A stretch of 64,000 nucleotides of DNA, from contig CAIJLZ010000014.1 in NCBI GenBank assembly GCA_903821605.1, positions 1 through 64,000 of the forward strand. Direction: 5' to 3'. A program made the position numbers and the translations under genes. Shown here in pieces: positions 28,777 through 38,998 of the stretch. The notes below the pieces were generated by a model. It saw only the letters and a list, made by a program, of their open reading frames with translations. It did not search any database and had not been told where the DNA came from. Positions within the stretch are counted from its first letter, which is position 1. Each line of letters begins with the position of its first letter. The DNA comes from an uncultured Sphingomonadales bacterium (lineage in GTDB: Bacteria; Pseudomonadota; Alphaproteobacteria; Sphingomonadales; Sphingomonadaceae).

Positions 28777-28932
28777 ATGGCCAGTGTCGCACTGCTCATA
28801 TTCGTCGCCATTTTTACGTTCGGCGACCAACTCTTTGGCTGGTATGATGATGGAAGTCGTATCCAGATCGCCTTGGGGCTATGTTTCGCGCTTGGCGTCC
28901 TGTGCGGCTATAAGTCGCGGGGCACAAGCTGA
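28777..28932 (+). CDS. small hypothetical membrane protein (51 aa)
   Basis: MASVALLIFVAIFTFGDQLFGWYDDGSRIQIALGLCFALGVLCGYKSRGTS; two hydrophobic segments. Confidence 0.5.
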   Translation: MASVALLIFVAIFTFGDQLFGWYDDGSRIQIALGLCFALGVLCGYKSRGTS

Positions 28933-28971
28933 CGGCAAAGGCGGGCGCGTGCAACGCCCGCCTTTGCAGCA

Positions 28972-29370
28972 TTATTGCCCGGTAGTGGCGCTGCTGCTGC
29001 CCGCCTGTTCCTCTTCACGTGCCTGACGCATCAGTTCGCGATAACAGCCAGTCCAGCCGCCAGCACCCGAGGTGGAGCAGCTATTGGTCCCGGTGCGGCC
29101 GATATATTCCATCGACCGGGCGCGTTCGGCCCAGCTTTGCGCATCGGGGGCGGGGCGGGATTTACGCAGCGCTTCCGGAATGCGGTAGCGCTCCGACTCG
29201 GGCTTGCGGGCGCAGACCACAATTTCGCCGTCCGCGCTGGCGGGGCAGGGGTCGTCGCCATAGACGATGACCAGCTGCTCTTTATGCTGTTGGGCCAATG
29301 CCGGCGTCGAGAGAGCCAGCAATGGCGCGGCGGCGATGCCAAGGGCGAGGGCAATAAGCGGTCTGGCCAT
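28972..29370 (-). CDS. hypothetical secreted protein
   Basis: Signal peptide MARPLIALALGIAAAPLLALSTPALAQ; otherwise unrecognised. Confidence 0.75.
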   Translation of the reverse strand: MARPLIALALGIAAAPLLALSTPALAQQHKEQLVIVYGDDPCPASADGEIVVCARKPESERYRIPEALRKSRPAPDAQSWAERARSMEYIGRTGTNSCSTSGAGGWTGCYRELMRQAREEEQAGSSSATTGQ

Positions 29371-29422
29371 GATGTCTCTCCTGATAAGGGGGTGGCAAAT
29401 GCCGATGTCCCCGGAAACCTGA

Positions 29423-29950
29423 TTAAATCCGTTTGGATAGGGCGATGGCCGCCCGGCAGCCAAGGCGGATGGCCCCTGCCAGCAGCGGATAGGCCGGTGC
29501 CTGTTCTGCGCCGGCGGCCAAGGCGGCGTCGCGGTGCTGGACCTCCTCCGCCTGAAATTCGGCAATCATGGCGCGCAGTTCAGGATCAGCCTCAGACGGC
29601 GGCGCGGCGTCGAGTTCGCGCAATTGTTCTGCATAATGGGCGTCAATTTCGGTCTCAATCGCAGCCGTGCAGGCCATGGCAGCCTTGGGGCCGATCAAGG
29701 CGGTCGCCGCGCCGAGCGCGAAGCCCGCCACGTCCCAAAAGGGTTGCAGCAGGGTCGGGCGCACGCCGCGTTCGCTGATCATTCGGTCGAACAAGCGGCG
29801 GTGGCGGGCTTCTTGGGCGGCCATATGTGCGATTTCGCCGCTCATCGCATGGTCGCTGCCCAAAATGGCGAGTTGCCCGGCATAGATGCGGGTCGCACCA
29901 TATTCACCGGCATGGTCAACCCGGATCATCGATGGGCGGTCGACAGTCAT
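29423..29950 (-). CDS. coq7: demethoxyubiquinone hydroxylase family protein
   Basis: MIRVDHAGEYGATRIYAGQ; HMAAQEARHRRLFDRM; AEEVQHRDAAL. Confidence 0.93.
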   Translation of the reverse strand: MTVDRPSMIRVDHAGEYGATRIYAGQLAILGSDHAMSGEIAHMAAQEARHRRLFDRMISERGVRPTLLQPFWDVAGFALGAATALIGPKAAMACTAAIETEIDAHYAEQLRELDAAPPSEADPELRAMIAEFQAEEVQHRDAALAAGAEQAPAYPLLAGAIRLGCRAAIALSKRI

Positions 29951-30426
29951 GCCCGGCCCTTCCGTGCAAGCAGGGCGAGAACCAAAATCCCCGCCGGGAT
30001 GGAAATCAGCGCATTATAACCTGCGAGCGAGATACCGAACAGCGTCCATTGTGGTTGGTCGCAGCGAATGACCGGTGTGGCCCAGATATCGGCCAAAACC
30101 TCTGCCGTTGATCCGGCAGATGCCGCCACGGTGCAGGAGGTTAACCCTTCCCACCAGCGATATTCGACCCCGGCATGGAAAATCCCGATCAGGCCGGACG
30201 TGATGACGGCCAGCCCGGCAAGCGCGATCATCCATGTTTTTGGTCCGCGTCCCGGTATGATAAAACCGAGCAGCGCCAGCGCGATCGCCGTATAATGCGG
30301 CCAACGCTGCCAATGGCACATTTCGCACGGATAAAGCCCGCCAATATATTGCGATCCCAGCGCCCCTGCCATCAAGCTGACAGGAAGCAGCAAGGCCAAC
30401 CAGCGGGCGGGATAGAGGCTGTTCAT
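29947..30426 (-). CDS. dsbB: disulfide bond formation protein B family
   Basis: GGLYPCEMCHWQRWPHYTAIALAL; GIFHAGVEYRWWEG. Confidence 0.9.
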   Translation of the reverse strand: MNSLYPARWLALLLPVSLMAGALGSQYIGGLYPCEMCHWQRWPHYTAIALALLGFIIPGRGPKTWMIALAGLAVITSGLIGIFHAGVEYRWWEGLTSCTVAASAGSTAEVLADIWATPVIRCDQPQWTLFGISLAGYNALISIPAGILVLALLARKGRA

Positions 30427-30427
30427 C

Positions 30428-31756
30428 TCAGCGCGCGCCGCCAGCCTTGCCGCCCGCGAGGCGGGCCGTGCCGGTCTTCAAAATGGCCTTGATCGCGTAA
30501 TCGAGCTGAAAATCCTTGATGCCCTTTTTCTCCAACTCGGCCTGGGTGGCGGTGAAGCGCGGATCATTCTTGCCGTCATCCTCCAGTACGCTGTTATCGA
30601 CCTTGGCCTCATTGATCAGATGGCGGCGCAGATCAGCTTCGCGGAAGCTCGGGCGCGACTTATAATCCGGGTCGGACAGTTGCGGCACCTTGATATCCGG
30701 TTCGATCCCGCCTTCCTGCACCGAACGGCCAGACGGCGTATAATAACGCGCGGTGGTCAGGCGCAACGCGCTGTCTTCGGACAGTTGGAGCAAGGTCTGC
30801 ACCGATCCCTTGCCAAAGCTACGCTCACCCATGACCAGCCCGCGATGGTGGTCCTGCAAGGCACCGGCGACGATTTCCGATGCCGAAGCCGAGCCGGAAT
30901 CGACCAGCACGACAATCGGCTTGCCCTTCGCATAGTCGCCTGGCTTGGCGTAATAACGCTCGACATCCGTCTTGCGGCGGCCACGTTGCGACACCACTTC
31001 GCCACGCTCAAGGAAGGCATCCGCCACCTCAATCGCCTGATCGAGCAGCCCGCCCGGATTGGACCGCAGATCGATCACATAGCCGACGACCTTGCCAGCC
31101 GTCGCCTTGTCGATCGCGACCATCGCGGCGCGCACGCCTTCGCCGGTGTTTTTGCTGAAGGCGTTGATGTTCACCACGCCGACGTCGTTGCGGACTTCCC
31201 ATTTGACCGGCTTAAGCGTGATGATCTCACGGGTCACGGTGACGTCGAGCGGCTTGTCACGGCCCGGGCGGACGATGGTCAGCTTGATCGACGTGCCCGG
31301 CTTGCCGCGCATCTTCTGCACCGCTTCATCCAGCGTGCCGCCATAAATCAGACTGCCATCGAGATGGGTCACAAAGTCACCGGCCTTGATGCCGGCACGG
31401 TCGGCGGGGGAGTCTTCGGTCGGGGCAATCACCTTGACGGCACCGTCTTCCATCCCGACGGTCAGGCCAAGACCGCCATATTCGCCCTCGGTCTGGGTGC
31501 GCATGTTCTGGAAATCGCGCGCGTCGAGATAGGAACTGTGCGGGTCAAGCGCGGCCAGCATGCCATCAATCGCGCCCTTGATCAGCACCTTGTCATCGAC
31601 CGGCTCGACATATTCGGCGCGAATGCGTTCGAATACGTTCATGAACTGGTCCAATTCACGATAGCTGTCGACGTCCACCGCTGCCATCGAAGCGCTCGCG
31701 GCCGGGATCAAGGCCATCGCACCGGCAAACAGGAGGAACTGACGGGAAACTTTCAT
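30428..31756 (-). CDS. ctpA: S41 family carboxy-terminal processing peptidase
   Basis: PDZ region GGLGLTVGMEDGAVKVIAPTEDSPADRAGIKAGD; VIDLRSNPGGLLDQA; VLVDSGSASASEIVAGALQD. Confidence 0.95.
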   Translation of the reverse strand: MKVSRQFLLFAGAMALIPAASASMAAVDVDSYRELDQFMNVFERIRAEYVEPVDDKVLIKGAIDGMLAALDPHSSYLDARDFQNMRTQTEGEYGGLGLTVGMEDGAVKVIAPTEDSPADRAGIKAGDFVTHLDGSLIYGGTLDEAVQKMRGKPGTSIKLTIVRPGRDKPLDVTVTREIITLKPVKWEVRNDVGVVNINAFSKNTGEGVRAAMVAIDKATAGKVVGYVIDLRSNPGGLLDQAIEVADAFLERGEVVSQRGRRKTDVERYYAKPGDYAKGKPIVVLVDSGSASASEIVAGALQDHHRGLVMGERSFGKGSVQTLLQLSEDSALRLTTARYYTPSGRSVQEGGIEPDIKVPQLSDPDYKSRPSFREADLRRHLINEAKVDNSVLEDDGKNDPRFTATQAELEKKGIKDFQLDYAIKAILKTGTARLAGGKAGGAR

Positions 31757-31957
31757 GCGCTTTCGGCTTTCGACAAGATATGTTTTGATTTCTGGATGAA
31801 GACTCTAGCCGAGATTCCGGGCGTGACCAAGTGGAACTATTACGGATTCCGTCGCCTTGGCCCGATGATCGATCCAGTTGACTGATCCGGCCTGTCGTCG
31901 GCTCTTTCCAATGCGCCCGCGCGGTTGCATGATCGCCATCCGAGAACGGAGCCTGTG

Positions 31958-32905
31958 ATGCGCATCGCCAGTTTCAACGTCCAGAACCTGCGGTTGCGCC
32001 GCCAAAACGGGCTGGTGCATCTGGATGGTGCGCGTGACAGCGATGTGGCGGTGGATGTCGGGCCGGATGCCATGGCCTTGGATGGCGCCGACCGGCAGTT
32101 GACGGCGGCGGTGTTGCGCGATGCCGATGCCGATATCGTCGCCTTGCAAGAGGTGTTCGATCAGGCGACGCTCGATTGGTTCCATGATCATGTGTTGCTG
32201 CCCTTGGGGGTGCGTCCTTATCCCTATCGGGTCTGTTTGCCGGGCAATGATGGCCGGGGTCGCGATGTTGCGCTGATCAGTCGTCGGCCGCTGGATGAGG
32301 TGACGGGCCATGCGGCGCTGACCCCGCAAGCGCTTGGACTGACGGTTGATAATGTCCCGGGCCGGGGTGTCGCCGCCGACCGCCCGATTTTCCGGCGCGA
32401 TTGCCTGATGGTCACGACCGGCGGGGTGACGCTGTTTCTGTGCCATTTTAAGGCACCCTATCCGGATGAAGCTGGATCATGGGCGGTGCGGCGGTTGGAA
32501 GCGCTGGCGGTGCGCCGCCTGATCGAGCGCCGATTTCCCGATCCTACAGTCGGCCATTGGCTAGTGGTGGGCGATTTCAACGAACCGGCGCGTTCCCCAG
32601 GCGGGCATGAACGCGCGGTGGCGCCATTGCTCGCGCCATTTGCGGTCGATCTGCTGGGGCGCTTGCCGGAAGATGAACGCTGGACTTATTTCGACCTCGA
32701 CAGCGGCCTGTATAGCCGCCCCGATGCGCTGCTGGCATCGCCACAACTGGCGCGCGATTGGCCGATGGCGAGGCCCTTGGTGCTGCGAGAAGGACTGGGA
32801 CGCGAGACCGGCCCGCGTGTGGGCGCGCGCCTGCCCGAGGTCGGCGAACACCGCCCGCATGCGAGTGATCATGCCGCGCTGGTGATCGATTTCCGGGGAC
32901 TGTGA
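31958..32905 (+). CDS. endonuclease/exonuclease/phosphatase family protein
   Basis: MRIASFNVQNLRL; DADADIVALQEVF; VVGDFNEPA; SDHAALVIDF. Confidence 0.9.
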   Translation: MRIASFNVQNLRLRRQNGLVHLDGARDSDVAVDVGPDAMALDGADRQLTAAVLRDADADIVALQEVFDQATLDWFHDHVLLPLGVRPYPYRVCLPGNDGRGRDVALISRRPLDEVTGHAALTPQALGLTVDNVPGRGVAADRPIFRRDCLMVTTGGVTLFLCHFKAPYPDEAGSWAVRRLEALAVRRLIERRFPDPTVGHWLVVGDFNEPARSPGGHERAVAPLLAPFAVDLLGRLPEDERWTYFDLDSGLYSRPDALLASPQLARDWPMARPLVLREGLGRETGPRVGARLPEVGEHRPHASDHAALVIDFRGL

Positions 32906-32946
32906 GCGCGCCGCATTTCCCGTCGCCACATGGGCGAGGGTGAAGA

Positions 32947-33021
32947 TGGTGACCCCTACGGGAATCGAACCCGTGTTTCAGCCGTGAGAGGGCCGCGTCC
33001 TAACCGCTAGACGAAGGGGCC
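32947..33021 (-). tRNA. tRNA-Glu(CTC)
   Basis: GGCCCCTTCGTCTAGCGGTTAGGACGCGGCCCTCTCACGGCTGAAACACGGGTTCGATTCCCGTAGGGGTCACCA. Confidence 0.96.
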
Positions 33022-33187
33022 AAGCGGGCGGCCAACCCATTGCCCCAGTCTGACGATGGACGCAAGCGCTGGCTACAGGAAATTGTGGCGACATCGGCGG
33101 CGGGCGCACGCGGTCATCACGCCATGTCGGGTCTTGATCAACTATGTGTATGATGGACCATCAGCATCGGCACAAGACCGTAAAAAA

Positions 33188-33262
33188 TGGTGACCCCTAC
33201 GGGAATCGAACCCGTGTTTCAGCCGTGAAAGGGCCGCGTCCTAACCGCTAGACGAAGGGGCC
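33188..33262 (-). tRNA. tRNA-Glu(TTC)
   Basis: Nearly identical to the preceding tRNA-Glu but anticodon loop CTTTCAC. Confidence 0.96.
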
Positions 33263-33343
33263 ACATCGCTGTGGTGAGGGGGCCTTTACGGCCAGTTTCC
33301 GTAGCGGTCAAGCCCTGCGGATGTTTTTCCACAACTTGTCGTG

Positions 33344-35137
33344 TCAGTCAGCGATGGCCGCATCGTCGATGTGCATTTCCGCCGCTGGGCGGCTCCCCCA
33401 GTCGTCCTTCTTGATCCGGCCCGCAAGCCACAAGCGCCGGTCACGCGGTAGGTTGAGCAGGGTCTGGCCTAGCTCTTGATCGGCCTGACGGAAACCCATC
33501 GCTTTGAACGATGCCCCATCGTCGCCGCCGACGATCATGCGAAGGTGATTCTGGCCGACGACATCGGCCTTGATGATCCGCACCGGCCCGGTCACGACAC
33601 GCGGCGCGGGCCAGCCCATGCCGAACGGCCCGGCAGCGTCGAGCGCATCCGCCAGCGACGGATTGACGCCGCGCGGGGCCGAAATGGTATCGATCAGCAG
33701 CATGCGCTCAAGACTGGCGGCGGCGACATCCGCCGCGAGCCGGTCGTTGAGAAACTGGGTGAAGCCGTCAATCTTGTCGGCGTTGATCGTCAGCCCGGCC
33801 GCCATCGCATGGCCACCACCTGCCACCAACAGGCCATGGTCCTTGGCGGCCAGCACCGCCGCGCCGAGATCGACGCCGGTGATCGACCGGCCCGACCCCT
33901 TGCCGATGCCCTCTTCGTCCACCGCGATGACAATGGCCGGGCGGTTGAATTTTTCCTTCAGCCGTCCGGCGACGATACCGATCACACCGGGGTGCCAGCC
34001 TTGGCCGACCGCGACGATGACCGGCATATTGGTCTGGGTGACGCTGGCCGCTTCTGCCTGTTCCTGCACCAGCGCCTCGATGGTGCGGCGTTCCTCGTTA
34101 AGGCGGTTGAGTTCGGTTGAAATTTCGCGCGCCTCATCCTCGTCTTCGGTGGTGAGCAGGCGGACGCCGAGGTCCGATTTGCCAACACGTCCGCCCGCAT
34201 TGATGCGCGGCCCGAGCGCAAAGCCCAGATCGCTGCATTGCGGGGCGCGTTCCAAACGCGCGGCGGCGAGCAGGGCATTGAGGCCGATATTGCGCCGCTG
34301 GCCCATGACCTTCAGCCCCTGGGCGACAAAGGCGCGGTTTAGCCCCTTGAGCGCGGCGACATCCGCCACGGTGCCCAGCGCGACAAGATCGAGCAAGGGC
34401 AGGAGCGAGGGTTCTGGCCGGTCGTTGAACCAGCCGCGCCCGCGCAATGCACGCACCACCGCCGCACCAAGCAGAAAGGCCACGCCGACCGCCGCCAAAT
34501 GGCCGTGCACAGCGGCTTCCGGGCTTTCGTCCAGCCGGTTGGGGTTGACGAGGGCGAGTGCATCGGGAAGGGCGGCGACGCATTGGTGGTGATCGACGAC
34601 CATCACATCGACCCCGGCCTGTTTTGCCATGGCAAGCGCGTCAAATGCCTGTGCGCCGCAATCGACGGTGACGATCAGTTGCGCGCCCTGTTCCTTGAGC
34701 CGGACCAGCGCCGCGCCCGAAGGCCCATAGCCTTCCATCAGCCGATCCGGGATATAATAGCCCGCATCATTGCCCACCGCGCGCAGCAGGCGGATCAGCA
34801 CGGCGGCGGAGGTTGCACCATCGACGTCATAATCGCCGAACACGACGACCCGCTCGCCGCGCTGGACGGCATCAGCCAGCCGTGCGGCGGCGGCGTCCAT
34901 GTCGCGAAAATGCGAGGGATCGGGCATGAATTCCCGGATGGTGGGGCTGCGATGACGGTCGAGCTCTTCGGGTGGCACGCCGCGTCCCAGCAACAGGCTG
35001 TCAAGCAGCTGATCCGGCGTGCCTTCATGGGCAAGATGACGCCAGTGCCATGACTGGCCAAGCAGGGAGGTCGGAATAGCTTGTAATTTGGGGCGCATGG
35101 CTCTGCCATATGCCCGCCGCGCGACGCTGTCCATCAT
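33344..35137 (-). CDS. recJ: single-stranded-DNA-specific exonuclease RecJ
   Basis: VVVFGDYDVDGATSAAVLIRLLRAVG; VDHHQC; GPRINAGGRVG; GGGHAMAAGLTI; exact start uncertain. Confidence 0.95.
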   Translation of the reverse strand: MMDSVARRAYGRAMRPKLQAIPTSLLGQSWHWRHLAHEGTPDQLLDSLLLGRGVPPEELDRHRSPTIREFMPDPSHFRDMDAAAARLADAVQRGERVVVFGDYDVDGATSAAVLIRLLRAVGNDAGYYIPDRLMEGYGPSGAALVRLKEQGAQLIVTVDCGAQAFDALAMAKQAGVDVMVVDHHQCVAALPDALALVNPNRLDESPEAAVHGHLAAVGVAFLLGAAVVRALRGRGWFNDRPEPSLLPLLDLVALGTVADVAALKGLNRAFVAQGLKVMGQRRNIGLNALLAAARLERAPQCSDLGFALGPRINAGGRVGKSDLGVRLLTTEDEDEAREISTELNRLNEERRTIEALVQEQAEAASVTQTNMPVIVAVGQGWHPGVIGIVAGRLKEKFNRPAIVIAVDEEGIGKGSGRSITGVDLGAAVLAAKDHGLLVAGGGHAMAAGLTINADKIDGFTQFLNDRLAADVAAASLERMLLIDTISAPRGVNPSLADALDAAGPFGMGWPAPRVVTGPVRIIKADVVGQNHLRMIVGGDDGASFKAMGFRQADQELGQTLLNLPRDRRLWLAGRIKKDDWGSRPAAEMHIDDAAIAD

Positions 35138-35210
35138 GGGCGAATAGGTGCGCCCCGTTGCCAGCGTCGGGCCGAGGCGATAACGCGGCCGGGAGTGGCA
35201 GGAGACACGC

Positions 35211-36635
35211 ATGGACGCGCGGGCACATTATATCGACGGCCATTGGGTGGCGAGCCGGGGCGGGGATGTCCGCGATATCATCAACCCGTCGGATCGTTCG
35301 GTAATTGGCAAGGTGGCGCTTGGCACGCCTGCCGATGTCGATGCGGCGGTCGCCGCGGCGCAGCGCGCCTTCGACCATTGGTCGCAGACCAGCGTGGCGA
35401 CGCGGCTCGGCTATCTCAAGGCGATCCATGCGGCCTTGGTGGCGCGCAATGATGCGCTTGCCGATCTGATTTCGGCGGAAATGGGCGCGCCGCGCGGATT
35501 TGCCCGGGGGGCGCAGGCCCCGTCAGGGGCGCAGCAGTTTCACGAGGTGATCCGCGCGCTGGAAGGCTATCAGTTCGAATATCCGATGGGGACGACGATG
35601 ATCCGGCGCGAGGCGGTGGGGGTTTGCGCCCTCATCACGCCGTGGAACTGGCCGTTGAATCAGGCGGCGGCCAAGGTCGCACCGGCTTTAGCGGCGGGCT
35701 GCACCATGGTGTTGAAGCCAAGCGAACTGGCCCCGCTGGATGCCATGCTCTTGGCCGAGATCATTGATGAGGCAGGCGTGCCGCCGGGCGTGTTCAACCT
35801 CGTGTTCGGCACGGGCGATGGGGTGGGCGCGGCGCTTAGCCGTCATCCGGGGGTGGATATGGTCTCTTTCACCGGATCAACCCGCGCCGGCATGGCCGTT
35901 GCCACCCATGCCGCCGCCACGATCAAGCGGGTGGCGCTGGAACTGGGGGGCAAGGCCCCCAATCTTGTGCTGCCCGATGCCGATTTCGCCAGCGCCATCC
36001 CGGCAAGCGTCAGGACCGCCATGGGCAATAGCGGGCAAAGCTGCATTTCGGCGGCGCGATTGCTGGTGCCGGTGGATCGGGTGGAAGAGGTCAAGGCGCT
36101 GGCGGTCGCAACCGCAGCGGCAATGACACTTGGCCCGCCAGCGGCTGATCCCGATCTCGGTCCGATTGCCAATGAAGCGCAATATCAACGGGTTATTTCC
36201 CATATTGCGCATGCGATTTCAGAGGGGGCGCAGGTGTTGACGGGTGGGGTGGACGGCCCGCCTGATCTGGCGCCCGGCCTGTTCGTGCGCCCGACCGTGC
36301 TGGCCGGGGTCACGCCGGATATGGCGATTGCGACAGAAGAGGTTTTTGGCCCGGTCGTGATGATCATGACCTATGACGGCATTGAGGAGGCGATCTGCCT
36401 AGCCAATGCGACGCCTTATGGCCTGTCTGCTCAACTGTGGGGCGGCGATCGGGCGGGGATGAAGGCGGTAGCCGCCCGGTTGCGGGTGGGGATGGTGCAT
36501 CTCAACGGCGCACCGCTTGATCCGGCAGCGCCATTTGGCGGCTATAAAATGTCAGGCCATGGCCGCGAATGGGGTGTGGCAGGACTTGAGGAGTATCTTG
36601 AAATAAAGTCGGTATATAACGGAAATATCAATTAA
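35211..36635 (+). CDS. aldehyde dehydrogenase family protein
   Basis: ALITPWNWPLNQAAAKVAPALAAGCTMVLKPSE; FTGSTRAG; LELGGKAPNLVLPDAD; NSGQSCIS. Confidence 0.95.
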   Translation: MDARAHYIDGHWVASRGGDVRDIINPSDRSVIGKVALGTPADVDAAVAAAQRAFDHWSQTSVATRLGYLKAIHAALVARNDALADLISAEMGAPRGFARGAQAPSGAQQFHEVIRALEGYQFEYPMGTTMIRREAVGVCALITPWNWPLNQAAAKVAPALAAGCTMVLKPSELAPLDAMLLAEIIDEAGVPPGVFNLVFGTGDGVGAALSRHPGVDMVSFTGSTRAGMAVATHAAATIKRVALELGGKAPNLVLPDADFASAIPASVRTAMGNSGQSCISAARLLVPVDRVEEVKALAVATAAAMTLGPPAADPDLGPIANEAQYQRVISHIAHAISEGAQVLTGGVDGPPDLAPGLFVRPTVLAGVTPDMAIATEEVFGPVVMIMTYDGIEEAICLANATPYGLSAQLWGGDRAGMKAVAARLRVGMVHLNGAPLDPAAPFGGYKMSGHGREWGVAGLEEYLEIKSVYNGNIN

Positions 36636-36648
36636 AAATGACTCTTGT

Positions 36649-38256
36649 TTAGATCGGGTCAAAGCTGTCGGCGCGCGCCATGCGCCATTGGTCGCGATAA
36701 TATTCGAAGCGGCAATCACCGCTCAGCAGTTCACCCGGAACGAGATAATCAAATACCCGGTCAAAGGTGCGGATTTCGACTGGACTGACCCGGCGCGCCA
36801 GATGCCGGGGGCGCAATTGATCCGGATGGGTCAGGCCGGCGGCGGCGAGCATCTCGGCCAGCACATGCACGGTGCGATCATGATAACGGTGCACGCGTTC
36901 CGACTTTTCCGGCACGACCAGCGCGCGCTGGCGCGCCTTGTCTTGGGTGGCAAGGCCGGTCGGGCACAAATTGGTGTGGCAATGCAGTGATTGGATGCAG
37001 CCGAGCGCGAACATATAGCCGCGCGCGGCGTTGCACCAATCTGCCCCAAGCGCCATCGCGCGGGCAATATCGAACGCGCTGATCACTCGCCCGGCGGCAC
37101 CGATCTTGACCTTGTCGCGCAGCCCGGCACCGACCAGCGTGTTGTGGGCGAACAACAGGCCTTCGCGCATCGGTGTGCCGATATGGTCGCTAAATTCAGC
37201 GGGAGCCGCGCCTGTGCCGCCTTCGCCGCCGTCAATCACGACGAAGTCGGGGACGATCCCGCTATCCAGCATCGCCTTGACGATCGCCATAAATTCCCAG
37301 CCATGACCGATGCAGAGCTTGAACCCAACCGGTTTGCCGCCCGACAGGCGGCGCAATTCGGCGACGAACGCCATCATCTCCATTGGGGTGGAGAAGGCGG
37401 AGTGGTTGGGGGGCGAAATACAGTCCTGCCCCATCGGCACACCGCGCGTCAGGGCGATCTCGGCGGTCAGCTTGCGGGCGGGAAGGATGCCGCCATGGCC
37501 GGGCTTCGCGCCCTGACTCAGCTTGATCTCGATCATTCGGACCTGAGGGTCCACCGCCTGTGCGGCGAATTTATCGGGGTCAAAGCGTCCCTCAGGCGTG
37601 CGGCAACCATAATAGCCGCTTGCGATTTGCCAGACGAGGTCGCCACCATGTTCGCGGTGATAGCTGCTGATGCTGCCTTCGCCGGTGTCATGATAAAAGG
37701 CGCCCAGCGCGGCCCCCTTATTGAGTGCACGCACGGCATTGGGCGATAGCGCGCCGAAGCTCATCGCCGAGATATTGAAGATACTGGCCGAATAGGGCTG
37801 GCTGCACTGGTCGTTGCCGACCGTGATGCGGAAAAGCGCGGAATCGGGCGGCGAGACGGGGCGGGAAGAGTGCTGGATAAACTCATAACCATCGGCATAG
37901 ACATCGGTCAGCGTGCCGAAGGGTTGTTCCGACGGCTCCCCCTTGGCGCGACGATAGACGATGGAACGCTGGGCGCGGGAAAAGGGCACGGCCTCATGAT
38001 CATCTTCGAGCAGATATTGCCGCAACTCGGGCCGCACCATCTCGACCATCCAGCGGATATGGCCGATCACCGGATAGTTGCGCAGCACGGCATGTTCAGT
38101 TTGCACCAAATCCACGATGCCAATCAGGCTGAGCACGCCGAAGACGACCGCCGCCACCTGCCAAAAGGCGCTGCCGGGGGCAAGGACAAGGGCCAGCAGC
38201 AACAGGAAGACACAGGCGATGAACGCGAGGTTGCGCGGCAGTAGTTGCTTCAACAT
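36649..38256 (-). CDS. FMN-binding glutamate synthase family protein
   Basis: MSFGALSPNAVRALNKGAALG; KLSQGAKPGHGGILPARKLT; VIDGGEGGTGAAPAEFSDHIG; CHTNLCPTGLATQD. Confidence 0.95.
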   Translation of the reverse strand: MLKQLLPRNLAFIACVFLLLLALVLAPGSAFWQVAAVVFGVLSLIGIVDLVQTEHAVLRNYPVIGHIRWMVEMVRPELRQYLLEDDHEAVPFSRAQRSIVYRRAKGEPSEQPFGTLTDVYADGYEFIQHSSRPVSPPDSALFRITVGNDQCSQPYSASIFNISAMSFGALSPNAVRALNKGAALGAFYHDTGEGSISSYHREHGGDLVWQIASGYYGCRTPEGRFDPDKFAAQAVDPQVRMIEIKLSQGAKPGHGGILPARKLTAEIALTRGVPMGQDCISPPNHSAFSTPMEMMAFVAELRRLSGGKPVGFKLCIGHGWEFMAIVKAMLDSGIVPDFVVIDGGEGGTGAAPAEFSDHIGTPMREGLLFAHNTLVGAGLRDKVKIGAAGRVISAFDIARAMALGADWCNAARGYMFALGCIQSLHCHTNLCPTGLATQDKARQRALVVPEKSERVHRYHDRTVHVLAEMLAAAGLTHPDQLRPRHLARRVSPVEIRTFDRVFDYLVPGELLSGDCRFEYYRDQWRMARADSFDPI

Positions 38257-38420
38257 GTCAGCTCATCCCCCAATATCCACCGGCATGGCAGCGTTGAGCC
38301 ATATGCCCCGCCACCTGATAGGAACGCAACGTCTACGCTATTCGCGGTGCATCCGATCATCGGCTAATGCGCGACGCCCGCATTGATTCCCGTCAAAGAC
38401 CGCCGGACAGGCCGGGACGC

Positions 38421-38915
38421 TCAGCGGCTGCACGCGATGGCGGCGGCATCGATGGCGGAGGCGGCCCCGCGCAGGCGATAGCTATCGGCAAAGCCCTGAC
38501 CGGTGCTGGCCACCGCTTCGATGCTGATGCCGCGTGCCGAGCGCATCGCGCGGATGAGCGCCGCATCCTGGGTCGCGTCCATCGCCCATGCATCCGAGCC
38601 GCGTCCGATAAGGGTGAAGCGGCGGTCATCGATGGTGGCGGTGATCCGGCTGCCGGGGCGGAGATTATAGCGGAGCCGGGCGTGAAACTGGCCATAGACC
38701 CGCTGTGGCGGATAATAGCCGATGGCGGCAAAGGGTTGCCAGTCGCGGCCTGCCATATGTGTCGAGGGCCGGGCGATGGCAAAGCAGCGGGCCGGGGCCT
38801 CATCCTGAAACGCACCCCAGCCATGATAAATGCCAAGCGTGTTGCGCGATAGCGCGGGCTGGGCGGCGCACAGGGCGAGCAGCAGGGCAATAAGACTGTG
38901 GCGGTAAAGGCGCAT
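38421..38915 (-). CDS. secreted protein, invasion-associated locus B-like
   Basis: Signal peptide; WGAFQDEAPARCFAIARP and ALIRAMRSARGISIEA resemble IalB-type proteins. Confidence 0.6.
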   Translation of the reverse strand: MRLYRHSLIALLLALCAAQPALSRNTLGIYHGWGAFQDEAPARCFAIARPSTHMAGRDWQPFAAIGYYPPQRVYGQFHARLRYNLRPGSRITATIDDRRFTLIGRGSDAWAMDATQDAALIRAMRSARGISIEAVASTGQGFADSYRLRGAASAIDAAAIACSR

Positions 38916-38998
38916 CGTGATTGGCTTTACTGTCAGAAGACCATCTCGCGCAATCGGGGATAGTCGAAGCGGGCGCTTTCCGATATGGCTTCGCGGCT

